Positions 1 through 9,701 of a stretch of DNA of 43,943 bases are shown piece after piece. The position numbers and the translations under genes were made by a program. The stretch's first letter is position 1. Each line of letters opens with the position of its first letter. The notes beneath the pieces are model-generated. The model worked only from the letters and a program-made list of their open reading frames with translations. It did not search any database and had not been told where the DNA came from. Source of the stretch: an uncultured Clostridia bacterium (GTDB taxonomy: Bacteria; Bacillota; Clostridia; Lachnospirales; CAMVHY01); contig CAMKTI010000001.1 of NCBI GenBank assembly GCA_946415665.1, positions 1-43,943 on the forward strand. Direction: 5' to 3'.

Positions 1-651
1 CTACGATACGTTTTTTTTTTCATGTTTATTTTGCTCCTATTTTTTATTTTTCTCCATTATACTTTTATACTTTATCTTATAGTTTGTTTCTCTTTTTTAT
101 CTTCTTTGTGTAGACACTATCTAAAAAAAAATCCCAACCCGAATAAAATCCAAATTGACAGCACGAGCATAAAGGTGAATCCAGATGCAAACAAGAATAA
201 AAATAATCAAGAACAAAGCGTTGGACGTTCGAAAGGAGGTCTGACAACGAAGTTACACCTATGTTGTACATCGTTGTGTCCAGTGGTTTTTCATTTGTCT
301 CCTGGCAATTCTAACAATGCTCCCGAAGGAAGCAAATTGTTTGAATCCATATATTTCAAAAATAATACTTATCTTCTGACGGACGGAGTTTACGAAGATA
401 ATAAAACTTTGGCTTTGGCTAAGGATCGTGGGTTTAAGACCGTTGTTCCATTTAAAAAAAAATCGTAAGTTACCTTGGCGTTATAATCGACAACTTTATA
501 AACATCGCAATATTATCGAACGATATTTTCTGAGATCAAAACGTTTTAGAAAAGTTTTTACTCATTATGATAATCTTGATTCTATTTTTATCTCTACTAT
601 CTCCCTTGCTTTTATTTTTGACTTGCTTTTTATGTGAACGCTGCCTAATTT
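1..651 (+). mobile_element. IS5-family element copy A, 5'-truncated
   Basis: This is the 3' part of an insertion sequence related to the copy at 22,405-23,266. The right terminal inverted repeat is at 628-648; on the other strand it reads TAGGCAGCGTTCACATAAAA, the same as the IR of the other copies with few changes. The first 150 bases are T-rich, show no recognisable transposase N-terminus and no left inverted repeat, so the 5' end is degraded, replaced or outside the window. The element ends only about 18 bases before recognisable pheA coding sequence, so its insertion or an associated deletion probably removed the front of pheA. Confidence 0.75.
157..637 (+). pseudogene. IS5-family DDE transposase, C-terminal remnant with frameshift
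   Basis: The fragment would form the catalytic part of a DDE transposase. It opens with IDSTSIKV (first catalytic Asp), followed by SVGRSKGGLTTKLH, a LLTDGVYED block where the family has the second Asp, and RNIIERYFLRSKRFRKVFTHYD with the final Glu. The reading frame changes in a run of nine A at about 452-461, just before NRKLPWRYNRQLYK; one fewer A would restore it. The N-terminal third is missing. It ends with TGA at 635-637 inside the right inverted repeat, as in the copy at 22.4 kb. It cannot encode an active transposase. Confidence 0.8.
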
Positions 652-665
652 TAGCACTTGAATAA

Positions 666-1238
666 AAAGAAATTGAGCAAACCGTTGTTCCTATTGAAAA
701 TTCAATTTAGGGCGGAGTTGCTGAAACAATTGATTGTTTAATGAACACAGACAAAATATTTGTAATTTGGGAAATCGTAATTGAAATAAAACAAACCCTG
801 TTAGCAAATAAAAATTATGCACTCGATGAGCGAAAAATAATTTATTCGTATCCGTAAGCAATTGCTCAATGTAGAGATTTTATTATGAAAAATTTGAAGA
901 TGGCAAAAATAATCAATGTGGCAAGCACAGCGCTGGCGGCACATGAAATTGGTCGTCGGGATTTTTGTGTGTGTATCGCAAGTGTAGATTGTTCTCACAA
1001 ATATAATCTTGTTGTTTTATGCGATAATATTCAAAATAATAGTCTTAACAAAACTAAGTTTTGGGCTTTAAGTTGTCAGAAAAATTCAAATGGTGATAAA
1101 ATGTTGATAATACTTTGGCTTGAAAACAAAGTTGGAGTATTTTATTGTGTATTAAAAATTTTCTTGGATTATAATATAAACTTGCTTAGAATTGCATCAA
1201 GACTTGCTAAAACTCAACTTGGAATTTATATATTTTAA
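666..1238 (+). pseudogene. pheA: Prephenate dehydratase (PheA), decayed
   Basis: Prephenate dehydratase converts prephenate to phenylpyruvate in phenylalanine synthesis. One frame reads VVPIENSI, a stop, then GGVAETIDCLM, and IIYSYP, a stop, then AIAQCRDF. These match the family signatures PIENSxxGxVxET and hPQALxQC. A C-terminal ACT regulatory domain follows (LENKVGVFYCVLKIF through ASRLAKTQLG). In-frame stops are TAG at 708-710 (family usually Glu or Gln) and TAA at 855-857 (family Gln). The N-terminal half is absent, cut off beside the IS that ends near 648. No intact copy lies elsewhere in the window, so the phenylalanine branch appears lost here. Confidence 0.8.
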
Positions 1239-1329
1239 CTCGATTTTGAAGTCTGATATTTGGCGTAAAAATGTCTAAACTCGATGAAAAGCGAGTGCAA
1301 AAAAATAAAAATAATTAGGTAGATACTTC

Positions 1330-1346
1330 AAGGAGAATTAATTATA
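1330..1346 (+). promoter_or_regulatory. Ribosome binding site followed by ATA instead of ATG
   Basis: AAGGAG at 1330-1335 is followed, eight bases later, by ATA TAT ACG at 1344, in front of the aroF remnant. The spacing is right for a start codon, but no ATG, GTG or TTG is there. A G-to-A change of the start codon is the simplest reading. Confidence 0.45.
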
Positions 1347-2363
1347 TATACGAATTTTAATATAAATTAGAGGAACTAAAAAATGAAATTCCTGTTAGTG
1401 CCGGACTTATACAGAAAAAAGAAATTCGTGATAAGCAAATTGCGGATATGATTCGCGAAAAAAGTGAAAAATTGCTAATGATTATAGACCATTGTTCGGC
1501 AGATCGTAAAGATTCTGTATTGGATTTTATGTACAAAAACTTCCACACATTCAAGAACAGGTTAAAGATAAAGTTATAATAATTCCACATATATATACAT
1601 GTAAACTGCGAACAATAGGAATAGGTTATAAGGGTTTAGTACATCAGCCTGATCTACAGGGAGTTTCTGATATATCAAAAGGATTAAAGGCAGTGCGAAT
1701 GCTCCATAAACAAGTGATTGAAAAGTCAGGTTTATTTTGTGCGGACAAAATGCTTTATCCAAAAAATTATAGATATCTATCTGATTTGCTTGCATATGTT
1801 GCTCTTGTGCGTATTCGATAGAAAATCGGGAATATCGGTTTGTTGCTTCTGGTCTTGGTATTCTTGTGGGAATGAAAAATCCTACAAGTAGCGGTTTATC
1901 AGTAATTCTGAATTCGATTGAAACTGCACAAAGTCAACATATATTTTTATATTGTAGTTTGGAGGTTGAATCTAATGCTAATGATATGGCACATGCAGTT
2001 TTACGTGGATACGTGGATAAATATGGAAAAAATCATGCAAATTATCACTATGAAGATTTAATTTTGTTATATGAAAATTATTGCAATAAAGGTTATAAAT
2101 ATCCAGCTGTAATTGTTGACGCTAACCATTCAAACAGCGGAAAACAATATCTAGAACATCCAAGAATTGTAAATGAAGTTTTAACAATGATGAATTATAG
2201 TAGTGATATAAAAAAAATGGTTAAAGGTTTTATGGTTGAGTCGTATATTGAAGATGGTTGTCAAAAAATTGAAAGTGGTATTTATGGCAAGTCAATTACT
2301 GATCCATGTTTAGGCTGGGAAAAAACTAAACGTTTTATTTCTTCGGTTGCTAATCAAATTTAA
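1344..2363 (+). pseudogene. aroF: DAHP synthase (class I AroF/AroG type), decayed
   Basis: DAHP synthase condenses phosphoenolpyruvate and erythrose 4-phosphate, the first step of the shikimate pathway. Three frames must be joined. About 1367-1540 gives LEELKNEIPVSAGL and the damaged phosphate-binding block MIIDHCSAD (family IGPCSAD). About 1545-1815 gives VIIIPHIYTCKLRT (family RxYxxKPRT) and GYKGLVHQPDLQG. About 1822-2363 gives GMKNPTSSGLSV, VIVDANHSNSG, GFMVESYIEDG and SITDPCLGWE. Frameshifts lie near 1540 and 1815. Substitutions in the normally invariant GPCS and KPRT blocks show relaxed selection beyond the frameshifts. It sits directly upstream of tyrA, as expected for an aromatic operon. 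Confidence 0.85.
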
Positions 2364-2492
2364 AGAATTTGATAAGGCGATTTGATATGTAAAATTTTTT
2401 TGCATGCAACAAGTTTCGTACGTGTAAAGTGCTGTTGTTATGTGATAATAAAAAAATAATGTAAGAAGTTAACAAATCAGGGAAGAAATATA

Positions 2493-3341
2493 ATGAAAAT
2501 TGGGATTGTAGGCTTGGGTTTAATTGGTGGTTCGTTTGCAAAAATTTTTAATAAAAGCGGGCATACTGTTTTGGCATATGATATCGACGATAATGTTCTG
2601 TCATTGGCAAAATCAAACGGAATCATCGATGAAGTGTTAACGCGTGATAAACTTTCGATTTATGATTTAATTATTATTGCGATATATCCAAAGCAAACTA
2701 TTGAGTATGTTCATGCAAATGCTAAATTTTTTTCTGCCAATACTATTATAATAGATTGCTGTGGTATTAAGAGGATTATTTGTGAAGAAGTATTTTTGAT
2801 AGCTGATAAATATTGTTTTAGCTTTATTGGCTGGCATCCAATAGCAGGAACAGAAAATTCAGATTTTAATTATTCGCATATAGACATATTTAAAGACGCA
2901 ACAATGGTTCTTGTTCCACAAAAACAAAGTGATATTTTGTTATTAGATAAAATTAAATATTTGCTTTCTCAAGCGGAATTTGCTTCTTTTATTATAACGA
3001 CACCTGAACAACACGATAAAATCGTTGCTTTAACTTCACAACTTTCCCATCTGATTGCAAGCGCGCATATAACGTGTTCAGATGTGCATGAAGAAAGTTT
3101 TTTTTGTGGCAATAGTTTCAAAGACATGACTCGTGTTGCAAACTTAAATTCAAAAATGTGGACAGAACTTTTTATTAAAAACAGTGATTATTTAACAAGT
3201 GTATTGGATTTGTTTATAGAAAAACTTGTAAGACATAAAAATATAATTAAAGATAAACGAGAATTAGAATTGGATATGTTGCTTAAAATGGGAAATAAAT
3301 CTAAGGAGGAGGTTGATAATATATGCAAAAAATCAACATAA
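2493..3341 (+). CDS. tyrA: Prephenate dehydrogenase TyrA
   Basis: TyrA oxidatively decarboxylates prephenate to 4-hydroxyphenylpyruvate with NAD(P), in tyrosine synthesis. The 282-residue protein is intact. It opens with a Rossmann dinucleotide-binding motif (GLGLIGGSFA, residues 6-15) and has the family block GWHPIAGTENSD (about residues 112-123) and a helical C-terminal half with SQLSHLIASAH. It is a short form without an ACT domain. A GGGAAG-type ribosome site precedes ATG 2493. The 3' end overlaps aroB by 19 bases, so the two are translationally coupled. It remains open although pheA and aroF just upstream are dead. Confidence 0.92.
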   Translation: MKIGIVGLGLIGGSFAKIFNKSGHTVLAYDIDDNVLSLAKSNGIIDEVLTRDKLSIYDLIIIAIYPKQTIEYVHANAKFFSANTIIIDCCGIKRIICEEVFLIADKYCFSFIGWHPIAGTENSDFNYSHIDIFKDATMVLVPQKQSDILLLDKIKYLLSQAEFASFIITTPEQHDKIVALTSQLSHLIASAHITCSDVHEESFFCGNSFKDMTRVANLNSKMWTELFIKNSDYLTSVLDLFIEKLVRHKNIIKDKRELELDMLLKMGNKSKEEVDNICKKST

Positions 3342-4384
3342 AAGCTTCGCATGAATACGACGTTTTCATAGAAAAAGATTTGCTTATGCGGTCAGGAAAT
3401 TTGATAGCTGAATTAGTAAATAAAGCTTGTACGGTTGTGGTTATTTCTGATGATAATGTATTTTCTTTATATGGAAATACGCTTATGGATTCTCTGAAGT
3501 TAACGGGTTTTGTGGTTCTTTCGATGACTTTTCTTGCGGGAGAAAGATCTAAAAGTTTGAAGATATATGAAGAAATTCTCAGTTTTTTGGCTCAAAATAA
3601 AATAAATCGAGGAGATATATTAATAGCTCTTGGCGGCGGAGTTACTGGTGATCTTGTCGGATTTGTAGCTGCAACATATTTACGTGGTGTAAGATATATA
3701 CAAATTCCGACCACTTTGCTTGCGGCAGTAGATAGCTCTGTTGGTGGCAAAACGGCAATAAATTTAAATCATGGCAAAAATCTTGTTGGGAGTTTTTATC
3801 AGCCATTAATGGTTATTTGCGATCCCAATGTTTTTTCGACGCTTACGCCTGAAACTTATAGCGACGGTTGTGCTGAAATTATAAAATATGGATTTATTGG
3901 AGATCCAGATTTTGTCACAAGTTTGCAAAATGTACAGGTTAAAGAGCAATTCGAAAAAGTTATTGCGGTTTGTGTGGCAATGAAACGTGATATCGTGTGT
4001 CTTGATGAGTTTGATATAGGAAAACGTCAGTTGCTAAATTTTGGACATACTTTTGGTCATGCAATTGAAAAATGTAGTGATTTTAGGATTTCGCATGGAA
4101 AAGCAGTTGCGATTGGAATGTCGATTGTTAGTCGTGCAGCAGTAAAGTTGGGAATGTGTCAGCAAGAAGTTTTAAATAGGCTTTTATTGCTTTTAAAAGC
4201 TTATGATTTGCCAACTGAAACTAAATTTTCGGCAGATGATTTATATGCAGCAGCTCTTTCAGACAAAAAAGTTAATAATGGGTTAATAAATTTAATTGTG
4301 CCGTGCAAAATAGGGGAGTGTATAATCAGGAAAATTTCTGCCAAAAGTTTAAAAGACTGGCTTTATGCTGGAGGCTTAACATGA
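3323..4384 (+). CDS. aroB: 3-dehydroquinate synthase AroB
   Basis: AroB cyclises DAHP to 3-dehydroquinate, the second shikimate step; the family needs NAD and a divalent metal. The 353-residue length is typical. Visible family blocks are ALGGGVTGDLVGFVAATYLRG, IPTTLLAAVDSSVGGKTAIN with the conserved lysine, and NFGHTFGHAIE with metal-binding histidines. The start ATG 3323 has an AGGAGGAGG ribosome site at about 3304-3312. Its TGA stop at 4382-4384 overlaps the aroA start (ATGA). No disruption is visible, so it would be functional if its substrate were supplied. Confidence 0.94.
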   Translation: MQKINIKASHEYDVFIEKDLLMRSGNLIAELVNKACTVVVISDDNVFSLYGNTLMDSLKLTGFVVLSMTFLAGERSKSLKIYEEILSFLAQNKINRGDILIALGGGVTGDLVGFVAATYLRGVRYIQIPTTLLAAVDSSVGGKTAINLNHGKNLVGSFYQPLMVICDPNVFSTLTPETYSDGCAEIIKYGFIGDPDFVTSLQNVQVKEQFEKVIAVCVAMKRDIVCLDEFDIGKRQLLNFGHTFGHAIEKCSDFRISHGKAVAIGMSIVSRAAVKLGMCQQEVLNRLLLLLKAYDLPTETKFSADDLYAAALSDKKVNNGLINLIVPCKIGECIIRKISAKSLKDWLYAGGLT

Positions 4385-5640
4385 AAATAATTTTAAAGAG
4401 CGGACCAAGAACAGGTAAAGTAAGAATGCCGTCGTCGAAATCACAGCTTCATAGACTTTTGATTTGTGCAGCACTCGGAAAAAGTCCGGTTAGGATAAAA
4501 TTTAATGGACTAAGTCGTGATATTTCCGCAACTATAGATTGTTTGAATGCTTTAGGTGTAAATATTAGTATAGATATATTTGGTGAAGTTAATGTCAAAC
4601 CAATTGATAAGATTCCTGATAAAGTGTGTATTTTAAATTGTGGTGAAAGCGGTTCAACATTGAGATTTTTGCTTCCGATAGTTGGAGTTTTAGGTGCAAA
4701 AGCAATTTTAAAAATGGAAGGTAGATTGTCTAAGCGCCCACTTGGTCCATTTGATTCGGAATTGTTAAGTCATGGAATGATTATTGATAGAGATGGTACA
4801 AATCTTTTGTGCGAAGGAAAACTAAAAAATGGTATATACTCGCTTCCTGGAGATATATCATCACAATATATTTCAGGGCTTTTGATGGTTTTACCAAAAC
4901 TTGTTGGAAATAGCGAAATTAAAATTTATAACCGGATTGAATCAGTAGGTTATATAAAAATGACAGAAAGTGTTCTTATGCAATCGAAGATAAAATTTGA
5001 AAAAAATGATAATGGGTATTATATCTTTAGTTCACAAAAATATAGCTTGCCTGAGTGTTGCCAAACCGAAGGAGATTTTTCAAGTGCTGCGTTTTTTCTT
5101 TGTATTGGCGCGATGTCAAAACAGGGGATTGAAGTTGAATGAGTCTCGCTGGATTCAGTACAGGGCGATCGCGAAATTACTGATGTTTTGCGCCAATTTG
5201 GAGCACAAATAATTGAAAGTAATAGCAAGATCATTACGAGATATAATAGTTTACATGGGATTATTGTTGATACATCTCAAATTCCGGATTTAATACCAGT
5301 GGTTAGTGTTATTGCGGCAATTGCTGAAGGAGAGACTCGTATTATAAATGCTCAGCGACTTCGATTAAAAGAATTTGATCGTATAGAAAGTACAACAATG
5401 ATGCTTCGTATACTTGGCGTAGAAGTTCAAACTTATACTGATAGTATGATAATTTATGGCAAGAAAGAACTTTTAGGTGGAACAGTTGATCCATGTGGCG
5501 ATCATAGAATTGCCATGGCAGCAGCAGTAGCTTTTTACGCGAGCGATGCATCCATAACGATAAAAAATATGGAATGCGTAGAAAAGTCTTATCCTGAATT
5601 TTGGAAAGATTTTTTGAATTTGAGCGAGGTGGGAATATGA
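4381..5640 (+). pseudogene. aroA: EPSP synthase AroA, one in-frame TGA
   Basis: EPSP synthase transfers enolpyruvate from phosphoenolpyruvate to shikimate 3-phosphate. Family blocks are present on both sides of a single break: PSSKSQLHRLL near the N-terminus, NCGESGSTLRFLLP, EGDFSSAAFFL, SVQGDREITDVL, RLRLKEFDRIESTTMMLR and GDHRIAMAAAVAF. Codon 254 (5140-5142) is TGA in GIEVE-stop-VSLDSVQGD, where the family usually has Gly (GGA to TGA would be a transversion). The frame is otherwise open over 419 codons and the rest is well conserved, so the lesion is recent or is read through. The stop overlaps the aroC start (ATGA at 5637). Confidence 0.88.
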
Positions 5641-6701
5641 ATAGTTATGGGACGGATTTAAAAATAACGATTTTTGGGCAATCACATTCAAAAGCGATTG
5701 GAGTAGTCATGGATGGTTTGCCATCAGGAGAGAAAATAGATCTTGGGTAGTTGCACAAATTTTTAAATCGCCGTGCACCAGGAAAAAATATATATTCTAC
5801 AAAGCGAAAAGAATCTGATATTCCTGAGTTTATATCCGGATTAAAAGAAAATATTACGTGTGGAACGCTGTTAATGGCCATGATATATAATAATGATGCG
5901 CGCTCTAGTGATTATGATATGTTTAAAGAAATTCCCAGACCAGGGCATGCAGGTTATACTGTGTTTTTAAAATATGGTAAGAAGTATAATTTTGCCGGTG
6001 GCGGTCATTTTTCCAGGTGTCTTACAGCAGCATTATGTACTGCCGGTGGGATTTGTTTGCAAATCCTTGAACAACATGGAATCAGTATAATTTCACGCAT
6101 TGTTTCTATTGGTGGGATTGAGGATTTGATGCCACTAAAAATTTCTACGGCACAAAAGGAATTTCCGGTGGTTAATGATGAAATTGGACAGCTTATGCTT
6201 AAAAAAATTTCTGAGGCTCGAGCTTGTGGCGATTCAGTCGGTGGAATTATTGAATGTATAGCGAATGGAATTCCTGGAGGGCTGGGCGAACATATTTTTG
6301 GTGGAATGGAAAATCGTATTTCACAAATTATTTTTGGGATCCCTGCGATTAAAGGCATTGAATTTGGTGATGGATTTAAACTTGCTCAAATGTTTGGGAA
6401 CGAAAGCAATGATGAGTTTAAAATGCAAGATAATAAAATTGCTACGAAAACAAACCATTATGGCGGAGTTTTAGGTGGAATAACTAACGGTATGCCACTA
6501 GTTTTTCGTGTAGCGATTAAACCAACTCCGTCGATTGCAAGAGAGCAAGAAAGTATTAATATAAAAACAATGGAGAGTGTGCGTATTAAAATCGGTGGAC
6601 GACATGATCCGTGTATTGTGCCAAGAGCTGTACCATGTGTTGAAGCCGCCGCCGCAATTGCGATATATGATGCGTTCCTTGCTGCAAAAAAAAGTATATA
6701 G
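5637..6701 (+). pseudogene. aroC: Chorismate synthase AroC, one in-frame TAG
   Basis: Chorismate synthase eliminates phosphate from EPSP to give chorismate and needs reduced FMN. The N-terminus has FGQSHSKAIGVVMDGLP; after the break come NRRAPGKN, YGKKYNFAGGGHFSRCLTAALCTAGGI, GIPGGLGEHIFGGME, YGGVLGGITNGMP and GGRHDPCIVPRAVPCVEAAAA. Codon 38 (5748-5750) is TAG in EKIDLG-stop-LHKFL, where the family has a polar residue, Glu or Gln. Internal starts such as TTG 5751 or later would lose the N-terminal active-site loop, so a restart is unlikely to give enzyme. The gene's own terminator is also TAG (6699-6701), which argues against TAG being sense here. Confidence 0.88.
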
Positions 6702-6850
6702 AGCGAAAAAATATAAATTAAATATGTAAGGTTTTGGTATGCTGAAAAAAAATTGTACTTATAATATTTTATAAAGTGGATGTGTATCGAAAAAAGATTT
6801 TTCATAATATATAAACTGGTTGGATAAAAAACAAAAATGTTTTCATTTAT

Positions 6851-6865
6851 GAGGTGATTTGTATA
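6851..6865 (+). promoter_or_regulatory. aroE ribosome binding site with ATA at the expected start
   Basis: GAGGTGA at 6851-6857 is followed five bases later by ATA AAA CAA TGT GGT. The AroE family begins at exactly this point (Met-Lys-x-x-Gly-Leu-Leu-Gly). The in-frame GTG at 6854 overlaps the Shine-Dalgarno itself and is a poor alternative. The start therefore looks mutated from ATG to ATA, or ATA is used. Confidence 0.5.
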
Positions 6866-8080
6866 AAACAATGTGGTTTATTAGGCGAAAAACTTGGGCA
6901 TAGTTATTCGCCTGAGATTCATTCAATGTTATCGTGCGGATATTCATATGAATTATTTGAGTGTGCTCCAGATGATTTAGAAAAATTTTTACTGAATGGT
7001 GATTTTTTTGGGTTGAATGTTACTGTTCCATATAAAAAATCGGTTGTTAAATATTGTTCTGAACTATCTGAAATAGCAAAAAAAATTGGTAGTGTAAATA
7101 CAATTGTTCGCCGTGAAAACGGTATTTTATATGGTGATAATACTGATTATTTTGGATTTGAATATATGCTTTGTAAAAACGGTATTGATGTTGCTGGTAA
7201 AAAAGTGTTGATACTCGGAAGCGGTGGAGCGTCTCTCAGTGTTAAAGCAGTACTTGAAAAATCAGGGGCAAATGTAGTTGTAATTTCTCGAAGTGGTGAA
7301 GATAATTATAAAAATATTTTCCGACATAATAATGCTAAAATTATAGTAAATGCTACTCCAGTCGGGATGTTCCCTAATAATTGGAATTCGCCTATAAATC
7401 TTGATATATTTTCGTGCTTGGAATCTGTTCTGGATATAATTTATAACCCGATGCGGACAAGTTTAATGTTGCAAGCTGAATCTTTGAGGATAAAAAATTT
7501 TGGTGGTTTGGATATGTTGGTTGCACAAGCAAAGCGTAGCGCTGAGATTTTTGTTGGGGATAAAATTGATAATGCGATTATAGAAAAAATAGCAAGAAGA
7601 TTAGCGATTTCAATGCAGAATATAATTTTGATTGGTATGTCTGGATGTGGAAAATCGACTATTGCTAAACTTTTAAAAATGGCAACGGGACGTAAAATTA
7701 TTGATTCGGAGCAAATAGCCAAACAGAAAACAAAAAATTATGGTTTTAATATTGGCACAGAGGATAGCGAAATTTTTTTTAAAGATAATGAAAGTTTAGT
7801 CTTGGAACAGCTTGGGAAAAAATCGGCTCAAATTATTTCTACAAGCGAGGGATGTCTTGGAAATAATAAAAATTATTTATTTTTACATCAAAATGGAATA
7901 ATTTTTTTACTTCGGCGCGATTTTAATTTAATCAAAAATAATGAGTCAAATTTATCTAATGATATTCTAACTGAGAGAGAGTCGTTTTATTATAAATTTG
8001 CTGACTTTATAATTGATAATAATGGTTCTCCTAAACAAACACTTAGTAAAATTTTAGATATTTTGGGGAGAAACGTATGA
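6854..8080 (+). CDS. aroE: Shikimate dehydrogenase fused to a degenerate shikimate kinase
   Basis: Residues 1-253 are shikimate dehydrogenase (dehydroshikimate to shikimate with NADPH): HSYSPEIHS, LNVTVPYKKS, GSVNTIV, GDNTDYFGF, the Rossmann loop ILGSGGASLS, VNATPVGMFP and a GGLDMLVAQA end. From residue 254 (7613) the same frame continues as an AroK-like P-loop kinase, IILIGMSGCGKSTIAKLL. The kinase half looks damaged: the family FIDxD becomes IIDSE, the arginine after FR is lost (FFKDNES), and the shikimate-binding GGG loop becomes SEG. The kinase half may no longer phosphorylate shikimate. 6854 is the first conventional start, but 6863 (ATA) fits the family better. The stop overlaps aroQ (ATGA). 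Confidence 0.85.
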   Translation: MICIKQCGLLGEKLGHSYSPEIHSMLSCGYSYELFECAPDDLEKFLLNGDFFGLNVTVPYKKSVVKYCSELSEIAKKIGSVNTIVRRENGILYGDNTDYFGFEYMLCKNGIDVAGKKVLILGSGGASLSVKAVLEKSGANVVVISRSGEDNYKNIFRHNNAKIIVNATPVGMFPNNWNSPINLDIFSCLESVLDIIYNPMRTSLMLQAESLRIKNFGGLDMLVAQAKRSAEIFVGDKIDNAIIEKIARRLAISMQNIILIGMSGCGKSTIAKLLKMATGRKIIDSEQIAKQKTKNYGFNIGTEDSEIFFKDNESLVLEQLGKKSAQIISTSEGCLGNNKNYLFLHQNGIIFLLRRDFNLIKNNESNLSNDILTERESFYYKFADFIIDNNGSPKQTLSKILDILGRNV

Positions 8081-8517
8081 AAATTTTAGTTATAAACGGG
8101 CCGAATATTAATTTACTTGGATTACGTGAACCGAAAATTTATGGCAGTCAAAACTATGATGCGCTAATAAAATTTATTAATAATTGTGCCAGTGAATTAA
8201 ATATTGATGTTGAATGTTTTCAGTCTAATCACGAGGGAAAAATAATTGATAAAATCCAGCAATCTTACGGTATTTTTGATGGAATTTTGATAAATCCTGC
8301 AGCATATACACACACAAGTATCGCAATTTTGGATACATTAAAGGCAATTAATTTGCCAACGGTTGAAGTTCATATTTCTGATATCATGAAACGCGAAGAT
8401 TTTAGAAAAAATTCGTTTATAAAACCAGTATGTATAAAAAGTTTTGTAGGTTTGGGTTTTGATGGTTATAAAAAAGCAATGCTATTTTTAAAACAATATC
8501 TGGAGGGAATTTTGTGA
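8077..8517 (+). CDS. aroQ: 3-dehydroquinate dehydratase, type II (AroQ)
   Basis: This is the dodecameric type II dehydroquinase, which dehydrates 3-dehydroquinate to 3-dehydroshikimate. It has 146 residues, the usual length. The signature is complete: NGPNINLLGLREPKIYG with the catalytic tyrosine, QSNHEGKIID, INPAAYTHTSIAI, and EVHISDIMKREDFRKNSF with the catalytic histidine (family HxSN, here HISD). ATG 8077 overlaps the aroE/K stop, and the TGA stop at 8515-8517 overlaps the GTG start of the next gene. It is intact. Confidence 0.95.
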   Translation: MKILVINGPNINLLGLREPKIYGSQNYDALIKFINNCASELNIDVECFQSNHEGKIIDKIQQSYGIFDGILINPAAYTHTSIAILDTLKAINLPTVEVHISDIMKREDFRKNSFIKPVCIKSFVGLGFDGYKKAMLFLKQYLEGIL

Positions 8518-9701
8518 TTGATAAAAAATGAATTGAACGGGGGGAGAGTGGATCTATTATTCGATCAATAAACGAATACGCAATAAAACTTGCTCTTAAA
8601 ATAGGAAAAGAAAATATGTTTAATTTTACAATTGGAAATACAAACGTTGATCAACTGTTGTATGTTCAAAAGCGTATTAATCGTTTAAATCAAGAATTTG
8701 CACAAAATGAATTGCATTCTTATGCTCTAGCGCCAAGATTATTACCAGTGCGTAAAAAAATTGCTGATTATTTAACTCAAAGTTTTGGCGTTAATTATAA
8801 TTTCGGTGGGATATATATCGCTAGCGGTGCGTCTTCAGCACTTGCAATTTTATGTAAGGCATTACTATCGGCTGGAGATCAAGCTGTTGTTTTTGCACCA
8901 TTTTTTCCTGAATACAAGACATATGTTGAAGCAGTTGGAGCAAAACTTACAGTTGTCCAGCCAAAAGATGCCAATTTTAATATAGATTTAGATAAATTTG
9001 ACATGTCAATAACAGAAAAAGTATCTGTAGTAATTTTAAATTCACCAAATAATCCTTCGGGATATATTATTTCAGAGCAGATTATTTACGATTTAGTACA
9101 AATTTTAGAGAGAAAGCAAAAAGAGTATTGCCATCCGATTTATATCATTGTTGACGAACCATATCGAGAACTTTCGTATGGCAAAAGTGTTCCGTTTATC
9201 CCACAATTTTATAAAAACACAATTTATTGCTACTCATTTAGCAAATCCATGTCTTTACCTGGGAATCGTTTAGGATTTTTTGCAACTTTACCCACGATGG
9301 ATTACCACAACGAAATTTAGGCTGCAAAGTGCGGAGCTGCTCGAATTATGGGTTATATTTGTGTTTCACCATTGATACAAATGGTTATTTCTGAGTGTAT
9401 TGGAGCTACTTCTGATTTTTCGGTCTACAAAAAAAATCGTAAACTGTTATGCAACACTTTGCAAAACATTGGTTTTAGGTTTCCACATCCGGATGGTGTA
9501 TTTTATTTATTTTTAGATACTTTTAATTCTGATCCAAGAACTTTTTGTGAAAATGCCATAAAACATAATATTTTACTTGTTCCTGGGATCAAATTCGGTT
9601 TGGATAATTATATACCACTTTCTTTTTACGTTTCAAAACAAGTCATAGATAAATCTTTGCCATCTTTCCGTAAATCAGCACAATTATACCATTCGAGTTA
9701 A
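8514..9701 (+). pseudogene. PLP-dependent class I/II aminotransferase, two in-frame stops
   Basis: Fold-type I aminotransferase, probably the aromatic or aspartate aminotransferase that finishes phenylalanine and tyrosine synthesis (inferred from operon position). GTG 8514 overlaps the aroQ stop. Blocks are FTIGNTNVDQ, GIYIASGASSALAILC, NSPNNPSGYI, IIVDEPYREL and YSFSKSMSLPGNRLGF with the PLP lysine in SFSKS. Stops are TGA 8529-8531 (codon 6, KK-stop-IERGESG) and TAG 9318-9320 (HNEI-stop-AAKCGAARIMGYICVSP). The TAG removes the C-terminal small domain. A restart at ATG 8616 would still lack the helix before the glycine loop. The rest aligns well along its length, so decay is recent. Confidence 0.82.

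Noticed and set aside
452..465. Programmed ribosomal frameshift in the A run of the IS transposase
   Set aside because: Copy A has nine A and copy B eight, and in copy B the frame break is an upstream extra T, so the position is not conserved as a programmed site would be.
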